Positions 29,075 to 39,239 of a DNA stretch of 64,000 nucleotides are shown here, in pieces. Numbering within the stretch: position 1 is the first letter of the stretch; each line of letters starts with the position of its first letter. The translations under genes were made by a program, and so were the position numbers. The notes beneath the pieces were generated by a model. The model was not told the origin of the DNA, did not search any database, and was given only the letters and a program-made list of their open reading frames with translations. This DNA comes from Sipunculus nudus (lineage: Eukaryota; Annelida; Sipuncula; Golfingiida; Sipunculidae), in assembly GCA_026874595.1 (NCBI GenBank), contig CM049316.1, positions 20,793,839-20,857,838 of the forward strand. Direction: 5' to 3'.

Positions 29075-29374
29075 ATGTATCAACAGACTGCCGATGGGTC
29101 GGGTAATGATGCGTCACGCGCGACTCAGCAGCAGTCATCGCCCGCAACCGATCTGGTGTACTTCCAGACCGTGACACCGAGAGAGCTACTGGACACATTT
29201 CCACGGACAAAGGATAATCGACCTTGCACCTCACTGTCTGCTCTCCAACATTTTGTTGTGACCGGGGTCAGGGCATCTGCCATTCAGAGCGCAAGAGACG
29301 GACACTTTTGTGAAGTACACTCCAAAGCTGTGACCAACAATCTACGTCTGCTTCGGGACTGCACCAGCATTTGA
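29075..29374 (+). CDS. Small protein downstream of terminase
   Basis: The product is 99 residues from the ATG at 29075; the frame before it starts with GTG. The first 30 residues are polar and Gln/Ser rich; the rest looks helical, with two Cys in the last third. Its stop lies 13 bases before the ATG of the next rightward gene, and this tight coupling supports it as real. Size would suit a small capsid or accessory packaging protein, but there is no motif to prove it. Confidence 0.55.
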   Translation: MYQQTADGSGNDASRATQQQSSPATDLVYFQTVTPRELLDTFPRTKDNRPCTSLSALQHFVVTGVRASAIQSARDGHFCEVHSKAVTNNLRLLRDCTSI

Positions 29375-29387
29375 GGTCAGGGAAGGC

Positions 29388-30569
29388 ATGTTTGAGGACC
29401 ACGCTGCAGGGAAGGGAAGTGAACGGCCGCCCGCACTTCGGGACGTCGTGCAGGCTCACGTGCAATATGAAAACCCAAAACATTCTTTGGATTTCAGGTT
29501 ATTGGGGGAACATGTATGTCCGTCTGTTTCTGATCCCAATACACCCGCCTGCGTCAACATCGGCAGCTGCGCAGGTATCAAACGGGTTAGCCTATCTTCG
29601 CTGTACAAAGTATTACGGGTGCTGGACGGGTCGGGGACATGGTATCTGAAATTAATGAGTCAGGCTGCTGGTGGACTCGTGTCCATCGTGAGACGCCCCG
29701 GGTCGGAAACAGAGCCAGACTGCGACATGACGTATCACAAGGTGAATACCGAGTACATCCAGCCGCTGGGTGAAACCAGCGCGGGTGAGATGCCTTGCAT
29801 GGTCCCCTTACACAGTTTCCTGCGGCATCCGCGCGTCACTCACAGCGACGTCGTTGATGACAACGAAGACAGTTCCAGTGACTCTGATTGCTCTGTATAC
29901 TGCACAGATTCCGAAACAGAAAGTGAAAGTGTCGAGGAAGACGCCATATGTTTGGAACGGGTATCGCAGGACATGCAGACTACAGCCGGGCCAGTATATC
30001 CTCTGCGTCTTGTGAATTACAAGAAGCGCATGCAGGCGGGATCAGCCGTGAAATACGACGGTAGTCTGGTGAACCGTTCAAGGAACATTTTACAGGAAGA
30101 AGACAGGGCAGTCGCCGAATTTTGGTCCCGTAATGCTGATTCGAAATGCCAGGAAAGGACAGGACTGTACGGACGATCTAAGACCACCTTGCACAGCCTG
30201 CTGGCGGCGTCCGATCCGAACCTGCCTTTCAGGAAACTGTGGATGCGCTTTAGGAGAACGCACATATGGCCTCGGTTCTCCAGCAGCCTCGTTTGTAATG
30301 TGGTGCGTGTACTTACGTGGTTTCTGACGAGTGTCTCGAGTCTGGTTCTGCTGGTTTTTTTGTGCCACGTTCGCCGACTGTATGCATGTAAGGTGTACTT
30401 AGTATTTTCGTGTATTTGTACAGCTTTGTTTTTTATGTGCTTATACGTTTGTGGTGGCCACAGGTCTATAGACGCGATCTCGTGGTTGCGCCTCCATGTC
30501 ATCCCGGGAAACTTCACGAGAGACATATACGATGCAGCAACGTTCCTGAAAAGAGTTGTATTGCATTGA
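29388..30569 (+). CDS. Protein with two C-terminal membrane helices
   Basis: The product is 393 residues. The N-terminal 130 residues look folded. An acidic Ser/Asp/Glu block (about 160-190) follows, then a basic region, then two closely spaced hydrophobic helices at about 304-328 and 335-355, and a 38-residue tail. There is no signal peptide, so the bulk of the protein is probably cytosolic or nuclear and anchored by a C-terminal hairpin. An acidic casein-kinase-type linker with C-terminal anchoring is reminiscent of the herpesvirus nuclear-egress membrane protein (UL34 type), which however normally has one anchor helix. Treat that as a hypothesis. AATAAA follows at 30640. Confidence 0.82.
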   Translation: MFEDHAAGKGSERPPALRDVVQAHVQYENPKHSLDFRLLGEHVCPSVSDPNTPACVNIGSCAGIKRVSLSSLYKVLRVLDGSGTWYLKLMSQAAGGLVSIVRRPGSETEPDCDMTYHKVNTEYIQPLGETSAGEMPCMVPLHSFLRHPRVTHSDVVDDNEDSSSDSDCSVYCTDSETESESVEEDAICLERVSQDMQTTAGPVYPLRLVNYKKRMQAGSAVKYDGSLVNRSRNILQEEDRAVAEFWSRNADSKCQERTGLYGRSKTTLHSLLAASDPNLPFRKLWMRFRRTHIWPRFSSSLVCNVVRVLTWFLTSVSSLVLLVFLCHVRRLYACKVYLVFSCICTALFFMCLYVCGGHRSIDAISWLRLHVIPGNFTRDIYDAATFLKRVVLH

Positions 30570-30639
30570 CAAGGCATGAAAAACATCTTTCTCTCGCTCT
30601 ATATATATATGAGCAATGTACATGGTGGATTGTAAATGC

Positions 30640-30645
30640 AATAAA
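30640..30645 (+). terminator. Polyadenylation signal for gene 29388-30569
   Basis: AATAAA lies 70 bases after the stop codon. Confidence 0.6.
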
Positions 30646-30749
30646 AAATATGGCACGCTGTTGTTTGTTTTTATTCGAAAAAGGTGTGTGGTATAGCATT
30701 ATTGTGTGTGATGGATGTGTCATTCATAGCAGTCTTCTTACGCCAGATA

Positions 30750-30769
30750 GATCACGTGATCACGTGATC
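30750..30769. promoter_or_regulatory. 20-bp perfect palindrome with two CACGTG boxes
   Basis: GATCACGTGATCACGTGATC is a perfect palindrome carrying two E-boxes. It lies 25 bases before the TATA box of the next large gene, a plausible activator or origin-binding site. Single ATCACGTGAT and GTCACGTGAC copies occur at about 39113 and 40825, also near starts of genes. Confidence 0.45.
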
Positions 30770-30793
30770 ATGATTCAGTAGCAGATTAGGATG

Positions 30794-30802
30794 TATAAAA
30801 AA
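30794..30802 (+). promoter_or_regulatory. TATA box for gene 30879-34571
   Basis: TATAAAAAA lies 85 bases before the ATG at 30879. Confidence 0.65.
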
Positions 30803-30878
30803 AACAGACACGCACCGATGTTAGCCAGTGTGTTGCATATCATAATTGCAGTTACAGGCTGTGGAGAGAGGAAGCGGG

Positions 30879-33800
30879 ATGGAGGACCTGTGCCAGGTTT
30901 CTGCCAGGATCGACACACCTTGCATCCTTGATGAATGGGTCCCAGTACACAAGGTGAGGGATTATCATGCACAATCAAAAGACGGTTGGGATCACCGTCG
31001 TCTCCTTCAGATATTCGGTCACCTGTTTGCGCGCAGTTTCCCGTTCCCACCCTCCACTCACGCTGACTACAAGAGAGAAGTTGAACTGGTCGACAGCGTT
31101 GTAAAGGCTTGCGGGACCCGGTGGTGCGTGTCACAGCCCGTGCCGGATGTGGACGGTGTCCGTATGACAAAAGTGGCTGTCTTGCTGGCCCGTTTCTGCA
31201 CACCGGGTGCCGATGATATATCAGAACATTTACGTCACCGTTTCATCGTGGCACTGGAACATGCCGCGACACGGATGGTCGAAGGGGCGGGTGTTGTGCA
31301 TGTCAGGGTGATATGTCCATATCAGGACTCAGCAAAAGAAGAGTTGGCACGCGACGTGCTAGCTTACGACGTGACGGACACGTGGAACGGCCTGTCTGCT
31401 CGTTGTGGCAAGCAGCCCCCTGCTTGGAACGCTACACCTGAATGGAACAGAGCATCGGCCGGTTTCTGCCGTTACGCGGGAACATGTCAACCAGATCTGG
31501 ACGATACTGACGGACGGGCCCCGTCAGCAAAACGCCTGTGCCTGGAAACGCGGACGTGCGTCAGGTCTCGTTTTTTTATCGTGTGGCCTTCAGGCCATGT
31601 CAGTTGTAAGCCACATTTAGATTCATGGGCGGTGTCAGGTAGCAACCCGTCCACGCGTCCAGCTGAACACTTCCACACGTTGTTCGACCGCATGCTAATG
31701 GAAGCATGCTTACCGTCTCTGAGTCGCGTGCCCGATTCAGCGCTCTTGTATCTCCTGTGCAGACTTTTGTCCCCTGAACGTGCCATAGGTATATGCAGTC
31801 ATAAGTATCCTGTATTCATACAGAACGCCCTGGCAGAAAAGGCGCGGCCGATTCCGGTTCAGACTCTGCGCCGTACCGCAGCAGCGGGGTGGTGGGAGGC
31901 TGCAAACGTCGCCTGGATGCAATACGCTGTAGACACAGGCATGTTCGGGGAGTACAATGCCATCTTGCGTACTGAACAGATCGCAGATGCGCTTGCGCAG
32001 GCCGCAAACGAAAGAGTAACTTTTATCAAACGTGGTGAAGGTGTGTGGAACATATGTCATGCTGTGCACCACCTGTTGAACACGTGCAGAAACCTCGTGA
32101 GCCAAGTCAATCGACAGGCCAATGAGGTTTGCATCCCGTTCACGGAGGTGGACGGTTTCGTAGGCGTGCCGGGCATAAAGGCTTACAGGCACGACCTCTT
32201 CCTTAAAGCATATCGTACGTCCCAGGGCCTCTTGCGTTTCAAACCGCCTAGTTCCCACGATCCTCGGGCCCGCAGTTTCAGTGTGCCTTGGCACCACAGG
32301 TCTAGTTTAATTCCCGACGTGCTCACCCGAGGTGGTTTCCAATCAACTTCGCCGCGCAGCTGTGTGAAAGATGAGAAGACTGGACCTTCTAAAAAGAAAT
32401 GGAACAAAAACAGCGACATGTTCTGGGTTTGGTTTCCGTCAGGTGCGCCAGAAACGGACCACTTCTGTCACAAAAGGACTGAAGCAGCTGGGCCGGCTGA
32501 AACACCTTGCCCTGAATGCTGGGACATTTTGGAATGGCAGGCAGATCATGAAAAGGTCAGCCTGGAAAATGGGTCTGGGAGCGGTCAAAGACACCCGACG
32601 AGTTGTCTTCTTGGATTCGGGTGCAGGTCTGTTCAGATCAAACGGTTACTGTTACATCTTGCAGTCGGTTGCGCGGTTTCTCCGAGACGGTGTGGCCATG
32701 CACGAGATGCGACAGACGTGTCGGAGAGTCACGTCTCGTGTCCGGCCACAGCCTGGTGGAAGGCTCACTATGTCCCCGCGACCGTGTCTCTACACAGGGA
32801 ATGGCGAGACGTTATGCCGTGGAAAACCAACAACTGGCAGAACGCTCATCCACAGACCGCGCAAGAGGGCACTGCAGCTTCTGCGCGCTTCGTCGGGATT
32901 TTGGAAACGCTGAACGATCTTATACGGAACCCTAATGTCCATCCTGTACCCGCTCCCTTCAATTCAGACGAAGCACTGAGTGATGTCTATCGGTCGGCGC
33001 GCCAAGCGTCAAGCGTTCCAGACACAGACCAGCGACCCGATCCGGGTTTGCTGGATGTGCACGTGCTGCAGTGTCTGTCTTTTAATGACGATGCCACCCA
33101 GACTGTCTGGCGTGCGACGGGTTCTGACGACTGCAAAATGCCTCACCCTGTTTATGGGAAGATCCCCCTGGCGTCTCCGTATATTTCCGTCTGGGGCAGT
33201 TCCAGTCAAGGGGGCGCCGTACTTGGAAGCGGTGATACGGCAGGTGCCGTACACCTTGCATGGGGAGGCACGGCTTTTGATACGAATCGCGTGTACGTCA
33301 CGTTCAGCGGCCCCAGGATGACCACGTACAGTTCTGAAGGGACCGTAAAAAATCATTCCGGTGCAACATTCTCTAGAAGTGCTCAACGTAGTCAAGGGCT
33401 CATGATCCAACGGACCAACAACAACAGGGGAGGTATACAGAATCTCCTTCTCTCGGAACTCCAACGGCATGTGTGTGCCCACATTTCCGACCCGGTTGCG
33501 CAGCACCACTTGACCCGGAACGTTCCCGGTATTGTCGTCGTGAATGTTAATTTTTGCGTGGACCACCACGGACCAACGAACGTGTCACGCATTCCAGGGA
33601 AAATGGTCAGGTACACACGCGCGGTGAAAGCAAGGAAGTTTCCAGGTGTGGCACTGTCTGTCCTCGTCCCAATTAAGTGCACCACACGTCTACGTATCAA
33701 AAATATTCACGTTACCCCTGTGGGGGGCAACACGGGCAAGACGCCGGAATGCGTGGCGGTCGAGGACGCCGACGTTGATGAAAACAGGTCAGTCACCGCG

Positions 33801-34571
33801 TCTTTGCCGTGCAATCTTCACAAATGCTGTTCCGCCACGTACCCGAAAGCCAGCAACCCACACACCCTGCACGCACTTGTGGAGTCCCATCGGCGTGTCA
33901 TTGAAAGCGTAGGAGAGCTCGACGTTGCAATGCAGAGGGCCATGCAAAACACGGAACGCGCCAATGAGTGCCCATTAAATTTTCTGGCGTCACGTCTGAT
34001 TTCGTGCGTCTACAACTTGAGAGACACGCGGGGCCGCGCAGAAAAAAGCACCGCTTCGGAGGGAGATTGTGATCAGTCCGAAGACTGCCCGTTGGTATAT
34101 ACGTGGGGTTCAGTGGCCGTCGGGAGCGGGCCCCATATGCCGCAGCTGGCGCGCACACTCCGCAAACGGTTTTCGCCTGCAGCGTGTAAACCATTGCAGT
34201 TGTGCTCGGCCGATTACGACCCTTGCGCACAACGAGCACGCCACGGACCAACTGACCGTTTTGGCAGGGTAGGGCGGAAGACCGATTCTGTTCTCAGCGG
34301 GCAAAGCACAGCTTACAGGTCCCGCAATGGCGATTTCGTGTCCGCTTTGTACGACTGCACAGCCGACCCGTCAGTTGGGTCCTTGTCACCTGTAAATGGC
34401 GTTTACGCTTATTTCACATGGCTTCAACAGAAACGCCACGCCTTGTGGGCTGTTGACGGAGACGTGAACGAAAAGCAGCAGCAGGTGCCGTGGGACACAT
34501 TAGAAATGACGTGTCAGGCGTGGACCTCCACATCAGGACTCACCCCCGCTGTCGAACCTTACAAACTTTAA
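30879..34571 (+). CDS. 1230-residue protein, candidate core replication or capsid protein
   Basis: The start is the ATG at 30879; the eleven codons before it open only with TTG. It is one of the two largest proteins in the window. It lacks a signal peptide and membrane helices and has scattered Cys/His pairs (for example C-x2-C near residue 540 in a C-P-E-C-W-D setting). The C-terminal 500 residues look beta-rich, with Gly-rich loops. I cannot find convincing polymerase, helicase or primase motifs. Size and single-copy nature suggest a core protein: the major capsid protein or a helicase-primase subunit are the candidates I would test first. The preceding palindrome and TATA box mark a strong promoter. 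Confidence 0.82.
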   Translation: MEDLCQVSARIDTPCILDEWVPVHKVRDYHAQSKDGWDHRRLLQIFGHLFARSFPFPPSTHADYKREVELVDSVVKACGTRWCVSQPVPDVDGVRMTKVAVLLARFCTPGADDISEHLRHRFIVALEHAATRMVEGAGVVHVRVICPYQDSAKEELARDVLAYDVTDTWNGLSARCGKQPPAWNATPEWNRASAGFCRYAGTCQPDLDDTDGRAPSAKRLCLETRTCVRSRFFIVWPSGHVSCKPHLDSWAVSGSNPSTRPAEHFHTLFDRMLMEACLPSLSRVPDSALLYLLCRLLSPERAIGICSHKYPVFIQNALAEKARPIPVQTLRRTAAAGWWEAANVAWMQYAVDTGMFGEYNAILRTEQIADALAQAANERVTFIKRGEGVWNICHAVHHLLNTCRNLVSQVNRQANEVCIPFTEVDGFVGVPGIKAYRHDLFLKAYRTSQGLLRFKPPSSHDPRARSFSVPWHHRSSLIPDVLTRGGFQSTSPRSCVKDEKTGPSKKKWNKNSDMFWVWFPSGAPETDHFCHKRTEAAGPAETPCPECWDILEWQADHEKVSLENGSGSGQRHPTSCLLGFGCRSVQIKRLLLHLAVGCAVSPRRCGHARDATDVSESHVSCPATAWWKAHYVPATVSLHREWRDVMPWKTNNWQNAHPQTAQEGTAASARFVGILETLNDLIRNPNVHPVPAPFNSDEALSDVYRSARQASSVPDTDQRPDPGLLDVHVLQCLSFNDDATQTVWRATGSDDCKMPHPVYGKIPLASPYISVWGSSSQGGAVLGSGDTAGAVHLAWGGTAFDTNRVYVTFSGPRMTTYSSEGTVKNHSGATFSRSAQRSQGLMIQRTNNNRGGIQNLLLSELQRHVCAHISDPVAQHHLTRNVPGIVVVNVNFCVDHHGPTNVSRIPGKMVRYTRAVKARKFPGVALSVLVPIKCTTRLRIKNIHVTPVGGNTGKTPECVAVEDADVDENRSVTASLPCNLHKCCSATYPKASNPHTLHALVESHRRVIESVGELDVAMQRAMQNTERANECPLNFLASRLISCVYNLRDTRGRAEKSTASEGDCDQSEDCPLVYTWGSVAVGSGPHMPQLARTLRKRFSPAACKPLQLCSADYDPCAQRARHGPTDRFGRVGRKTDSVLSGQSTAYRSRNGDFVSALYDCTADPSVGSLSPVNGVYAYFTWLQQKRHALWAVDGDVNEKQQQVPWDTLEMTCQAWTSTSGLTPAVEPYKL

Positions 34572-34802
34572 ATAGCAAAATATAAACTAATGTTTCAACA
34601 CACACACATATCTATGTATGTATAACAAACAATAGATCATGGACATACAACTGTTTTATTGTTGATATATAATATAAAGCAACAGTGTTCACAAAATATC
34701 AGTTTGACATATTATACTTAAGCATTATGCAATATCTCTTGTGAATCTATTCAAATGTGTATAAGTATGCGTGTGTATGGATGCCATTCTCGAATACGAC
34801 AT

Positions 34803-37421
34803 TCACATAAAAACATTGGGTTCTTCCTTATGCGTGAAACCTTGTGTTATGAATTGCCATACGTAATCATGACCTTTGGGGGTCGAGTACAGATTGTTTG
34901 CGAAGGGTTTGAACATGTACATGGTGGTGTATATGGCGTTCTTTAGTATGTACCATTTTGTGTGTGCTGCTGTGCCCTCTTGTATGTTTGATGCCGTACA
35001 AATTCCCAAAGCGTTTATATTTTTTTCAACCTCCTGAAATGCTATGTTGCGCAGTAACAGAACAGAGGACCGTATTTTTGCAAGTTTCTGTGACTTTTTG
35101 TTGTGTCTTTTACCATCAAGGCGGAGAGTTGCAGTAGGGTCCAAACATATATCTGCGGAGAGTTTATCAATATCTGTCAGGTTGTATACAAGCTGGCGAA
35201 GAACTAACAAAGCGTAAGGTGCCCCGTCGTATTGCCTGTCCATCCATTCGTGCATCTCCATTCCGGGGATGTATAGTGTGTCCCGTGATTCAGCAGCACT
35301 CTCTGTTTCTCTACGCTTGGCCCATTCTTCCTCGTACGCTTTGACTGCACCCGCAAGGTCTTGCCTGTCGTTCAGCAGACACAAAAGCCATAAACCGGGG
35401 AAAGCGCTTGATGTGGTGACTCGGCGATCCATACCTTTCAAATACATCAAAATAGATGAAGTAAACGCTTCCCATGTTTGTTTAGTCCGGTGCCATCCTA
35501 TAGCGTACAGCAGCAGCGTGACGTTAATCCCTAGCACTGCTGCTCGCCGAACGCTACTGTACTTGTACAACGCGTAGAAGACGCCCCTGCAGTCATCTGA
35601 TGCGTTCTCGTCTGTCAGAACGGCCTGAATGGGCCTGTCCTCTAACCGGTAGCTCGGGTTCCCTTCCTCGTCCCTGGGCGTGGCACCAAAGACCATAGTG
35701 TACAGCATGTCTGCCGTGTGGCATGAGGACGTCATTAGCTTTTCCGCACTGCCGTACGATGGCTGTGGCCACACGACGTAAGGTGTCCAGTCTGCCTTTT
35801 GGTTCAAGGGGTCCGCGTGCGTCATATGACTTTCACTTGCTTCCCTCTGGGACTCGGACACGTCATTTTGTATGCCCTCCCAGCATGAATCGTTACCTGT
35901 AGTGGCAGCAACAGAACCCGATACGGAAGCGGCCGTTGGAAAACCTCCTAAAGGAGGGAGGGCCTCCCATTCCAGTCCAGTTTGCAACAGTGGTCTGTAA
36001 CCTAAATCCTTCTTTCCGCATTTGAACCCCGTCAGGAACATGTCGTAGTAACACTCGAGAGCCACTGGCGTGCTCGCCACGACATCCGCCCACCTGCGGG
36101 ACATCACATATTGTATCTGACGGTTATTTTGCGATATCTCATACCAAGCGTACAGGTACCAAAGGCCGGCGTAGAGGTCCGAGAAGTGCCGGTTCGCATC
36201 ACAGTCCAGTTGGTGGGTCAACGTTCCGACATCTGCCACGGCGTTGTTGACAGCGAGCACGAATGCTGGTGCGACGGTAACGAAAGAACCCTTACTGTCC
36301 TGTGGCACCCTCCAGGCCCCGCTGCTTCCTTGGCGGCCTGGCGGGACCAGGTTCACGTTAGCCAAGGACGGGTCGGTTGGTCCCATTTCATGCCGGAGCA
36401 ATGTATCTTGCAAACTGGACAAACGTGACCTGGTGAAATCCTTTATTTTTTTCCCCTTTGACGTAATCATATGGAAAAGTAAATGTGTCTCGGGACCGTA
36501 CACGGGCAATGCTGGGCGATCACACTGTTGCGTGGAAGCCGCGAGTACTCTTTTCGCATGCTCGGTCGGAAGTTGGAATGCAGGTAAACGTTGGCGGCAC
36601 GTAAGCAACGCGCGTTTTGACATGTTCATTGTCTGCAAAGCCCTTTTAGTACGTGTCTGGCCATCTACCGTTTTTACCATCATGGGTACCAGCTGCTCCA
36701 CGAGCGGGGGAACAGAAGCGTCTGCTTTGTTTCCATGACTCATCAGTTCATCAGGGCAGGGTCGTGATGTTGGTGGACGCAATGGGCTACGAGACCTGCG
36801 CTGGTCCTCTTCCTCTGGATTGACCATTTCTGGAGGCCGTCGACTGAATGCGTCGTTCAGTGTTGTCAAATGTCCCATGAGTGCATCCGTGAGTTCAGCC
36901 GCACGGGCGGTGTCGCCTGTGGTCCGTCGTAAAAAGTCTTCGGCTAACCCCTTAACCCTTTCCCCGGCGATGCACAGCGCGTCCTGGGTCCCCGGTTCCA
37001 TTAACCGTATGAGGTCCAACAACTCTGTCCGGTATCGGTCGTGGACGTCTGTCACAGCTTCATCGTGCAGCCGTTTCGCTTTCAGCCGTAAAAGCGGTAG
37101 GTACCCGTCCCTCATGGTGCGCATTTTGAGTCTTGCAGTCCTCAGACTCTCCCTGGTACGAGCGGAATGAACCAGTAAAACATGGTACAAGGGAGGCAAA
37201 CGGTTATTGGCAGTAGACTGTGACATGACGGCGTTGTCAGGTGTCCACGCAGAAATGTTAGCACCAGAACACGTCCCGCTGTCCAGTATTTCAAGCCTGC
37301 GGTGGAACTCTTTGTCCGACTCCAGTGTTCCATTTTCGAACAAATGATCACTTCTTCTTCGTCCGCTAGTAGTATCATGTGGATCTCCGCGCCATTGAGC
37401 CATGGCATGAGAAGACCGCAT
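34803..37421 (-). CDS. 872-residue protein of unknown function
   Basis: The first ATG is at 37421; a second in-frame ATG at 37403 has an ideal GCCATGG context and may be the real start. The N-terminal 210 residues are rich in Arg/Leu/Glu and predicted helical, ending in an RS-like basic Arg/Ser/Pro linker near residue 212. The remaining 600 residues look globular and helical with many Tyr and Trp. There are no signal peptide or membrane segments. Portal, inner tegument or a helicase-primase accessory subunit would fit the size, but I see no signature. It is convergent with the gene ending at 34571. Confidence 0.82.
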   Translation of the reverse strand: MRSSHAMAQWRGDPHDTTSGRRRSDHLFENGTLESDKEFHRRLEILDSGTCSGANISAWTPDNAVMSQSTANNRLPPLYHVLLVHSARTRESLRTARLKMRTMRDGYLPLLRLKAKRLHDEAVTDVHDRYRTELLDLIRLMEPGTQDALCIAGERVKGLAEDFLRRTTGDTARAAELTDALMGHLTTLNDAFSRRPPEMVNPEEEDQRRSRSPLRPPTSRPCPDELMSHGNKADASVPPLVEQLVPMMVKTVDGQTRTKRALQTMNMSKRALLTCRQRLPAFQLPTEHAKRVLAASTQQCDRPALPVYGPETHLLFHMITSKGKKIKDFTRSRLSSLQDTLLRHEMGPTDPSLANVNLVPPGRQGSSGAWRVPQDSKGSFVTVAPAFVLAVNNAVADVGTLTHQLDCDANRHFSDLYAGLWYLYAWYEISQNNRQIQYVMSRRWADVVASTPVALECYYDMFLTGFKCGKKDLGYRPLLQTGLEWEALPPLGGFPTAASVSGSVAATTGNDSCWEGIQNDVSESQREASESHMTHADPLNQKADWTPYVVWPQPSYGSAEKLMTSSCHTADMLYTMVFGATPRDEEGNPSYRLEDRPIQAVLTDENASDDCRGVFYALYKYSSVRRAAVLGINVTLLLYAIGWHRTKQTWEAFTSSILMYLKGMDRRVTTSSAFPGLWLLCLLNDRQDLAGAVKAYEEEWAKRRETESAAESRDTLYIPGMEMHEWMDRQYDGAPYALLVLRQLVYNLTDIDKLSADICLDPTATLRLDGKRHNKKSQKLAKIRSSVLLLRNIAFQEVEKNINALGICTASNIQEGTAAHTKWYILKNAIYTTMYMFKPFANNLYSTPKGHDYVWQFITQGFTHKEEPNVFM

Positions 37422-37596
37422 TCATAAAGTGATATGTGTGTCAGGAACTTCCAACTCTAAGCCAATAAAGCCACCGCATGCCATTGACCATGCGAGACAA
37501 GCGGGCGCCTACATGCTCTATCACTCTAACCTGCTGCCCCATATGCATCCTGATCTTTGAGGTACCCGTGCAGTTGAATATTATTAGCACTCTACG

Positions 37597-39000
37597 CTAC
37601 TGTGTGTACTTCTCAATCGGGCAGACGGTTGTCACCAGTTCATACATCGCTTTTGTGTAGCGGTCGGCGTGTTCGAGCACAGACAGGTCAGTTGGTGCGC
37701 GGAACGTACATATGGGCCCTGCGGGGGCGCCGCCTTCACACTTGCTTCGTCCTTCGCCAATAGGAAGAACATATCCGCATTCTTGAGAGCAGAAGACCAT
37801 TTCTGAAAAGGCCACGTTCGAGAATTGGCCCCCGTCTCCACAGCCTGTTTGAGGTTGAAATGTTCGCTCGGATGCGCTGTCCCTTTTATCGTTTGTGGCA
37901 TCTGCTTTTTCCTTAACAGTGAAACGTCTCACGCGACAGCACGTCTTTCCAACCCACACGTATGAACTGAAACGAACGCGAAGTGCGTGTATGCGGTGCT
38001 GTTGCTGTGCACGCTTTCTCCAGTGCGCTGCGGATGATCGATGCAAGAACTCGCGCAGGCGCCAGGTAGTGTCGCAAACCTGGTAAAACGCCGATTGACA
38101 CGCGAACGTAATTCGTTCTTTTGAAAAGACAGGCGACACTATACTGGAGTACTTGAACGTCCTGGCGACTTGTTGATATTGCGAGCGGATGAGATCCTGT
38201 TTATGGACACTTGCGTTGAAGCCGATACTTTTCACTTCGACCACACACACCCATGCGCAACGGCCTTTGGGGTGTGCGGCCAGCAGTACCACATCCGGCC
38301 GTCTCGTCCCTTTCAGCTGTAGGCGCTTCTTCGCATCCATCCGTTTTACTTTCCTACGTGGTGGCCACCTCACAGAGTTGCATGTCGGCAAAGGTCTGTT
38401 GCTTTCCGTTGAGGCAGTACCGACGTTTGATATTGGGATGTGCGGTCCGACGGGTGTTTCACATACAACGGTAACTTTAACATCTTTGGCCCATTGTAAT
38501 AAAACAGGCGTAGGTATGTCTTCGCCTTTTTTAAACGGATAACATTCCAACATGGTCAGCGCCCTTAGTATAAACCCCCTGGCGTTTGATTCGGCGTGTG
38601 CGGCCTGCACGGAACCCGATGCTTGCCAAAATAGGGCATTTCCGAATGCGATTTCTACCACGTCTTTCAAATTGGTAACTTTATAGAGACGATTTTGTAG
38701 TCGCGTGTGGAACCGTTCACCAGCCGTTGTCGAACGGGCGTGGCAGCGGTCGAGGTTTGCCAGGACTGGGGCTATCACGCCCTTGTTGTACGATTCGAAC
38801 GTCTGGAACACCTTGGGTGACACATGTCCCGTATGTGCGGTCCAGGATGAAACTGCTCTCCGAAGTAAAGGGTTTTTAGCCGCTGCAGATTTCCATGCAG
38901 CAAACTCGCGACATCTCTGCACTGTGTACAACTTTGTGAGTTCTGACACCAGTTCTTGCTTGTGGAGACGATACCTCTCATGGTGGACACGTTTTTCCAT
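37597..39000 (-). CDS. PD-(D/E)XK nuclease, possibly UL24-like or alkaline nuclease-like
   Basis: The product is 467 residues. A classic restriction-fold active site is visible: Pro235-Asp236 in R-P-D-V-V-L-L, then a strand ending V-V-E-V-K-S with Glu255 and Lys257, then a helix with Q-x5-Q-Y (about 268-275). This corresponds to motifs II, III and IV of PD-(D/E)XK enzymes. Two herpesvirus families use this fold: UL24 and the alkaline exonuclease UL12. The short spacing between Asp and Glu-x-Lys and the following Gln-rich helix look more UL24-like, but the 230-residue N-terminal extension is unusual. A Cys-rich segment (four Cys near 410-435) follows. A Mg-dependent DNA nuclease is the supported call. 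A TATA run lies at 39092. Confidence 0.82.
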   Translation of the reverse strand: MEKRVHHERYRLHKQELVSELTKLYTVQRCREFAAWKSAAAKNPLLRRAVSSWTAHTGHVSPKVFQTFESYNKGVIAPVLANLDRCHARSTTAGERFHTRLQNRLYKVTNLKDVVEIAFGNALFWQASGSVQAAHAESNARGFILRALTMLECYPFKKGEDIPTPVLLQWAKDVKVTVVCETPVGPHIPISNVGTASTESNRPLPTCNSVRWPPRRKVKRMDAKKRLQLKGTRRPDVVLLAAHPKGRCAWVCVVEVKSIGFNASVHKQDLIRSQYQQVARTFKYSSIVSPVFSKERITFACQSAFYQVCDTTWRLREFLHRSSAAHWRKRAQQQHRIHALRVRFSSYVWVGKTCCRVRRFTVKEKADATNDKRDSASERTFQPQTGCGDGGQFSNVAFSEMVFCSQECGYVLPIGEGRSKCEGGAPAGPICTFRAPTDLSVLEHADRYTKAMYELVTTVCPIEKYTQ

Positions 39001-39091
39001 GCCGGTAAAGAGGCCACGCGGTGATCACTGTCAGTTCACTGCCCCCGCATATACCAAATGACGCACGCGGTTTACCCCGTGTGACGAGTGT

Positions 39092-39101
39092 AATATATAT
39101 G
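39092..39101 (-). promoter_or_regulatory. TATA run for the nuclease gene
   Basis: AATATATAT lies about 90 bases before the ATG at 39000 and is followed upstream by an ATCACGTGAT E-box at about 39113. Confidence 0.45.
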
Positions 39102-39239
39102 ACTCGTAGCTATCACGTGATCACCATTACCAGTTTCGGTATATGCAAATAGGTTCATGGCATATTACGCTGCGTATATGTACGGAAAATGGTTGATTAA
39201 ACAAATGTATTGGCCACGGCCAACCGTTCCATGTAAGCT

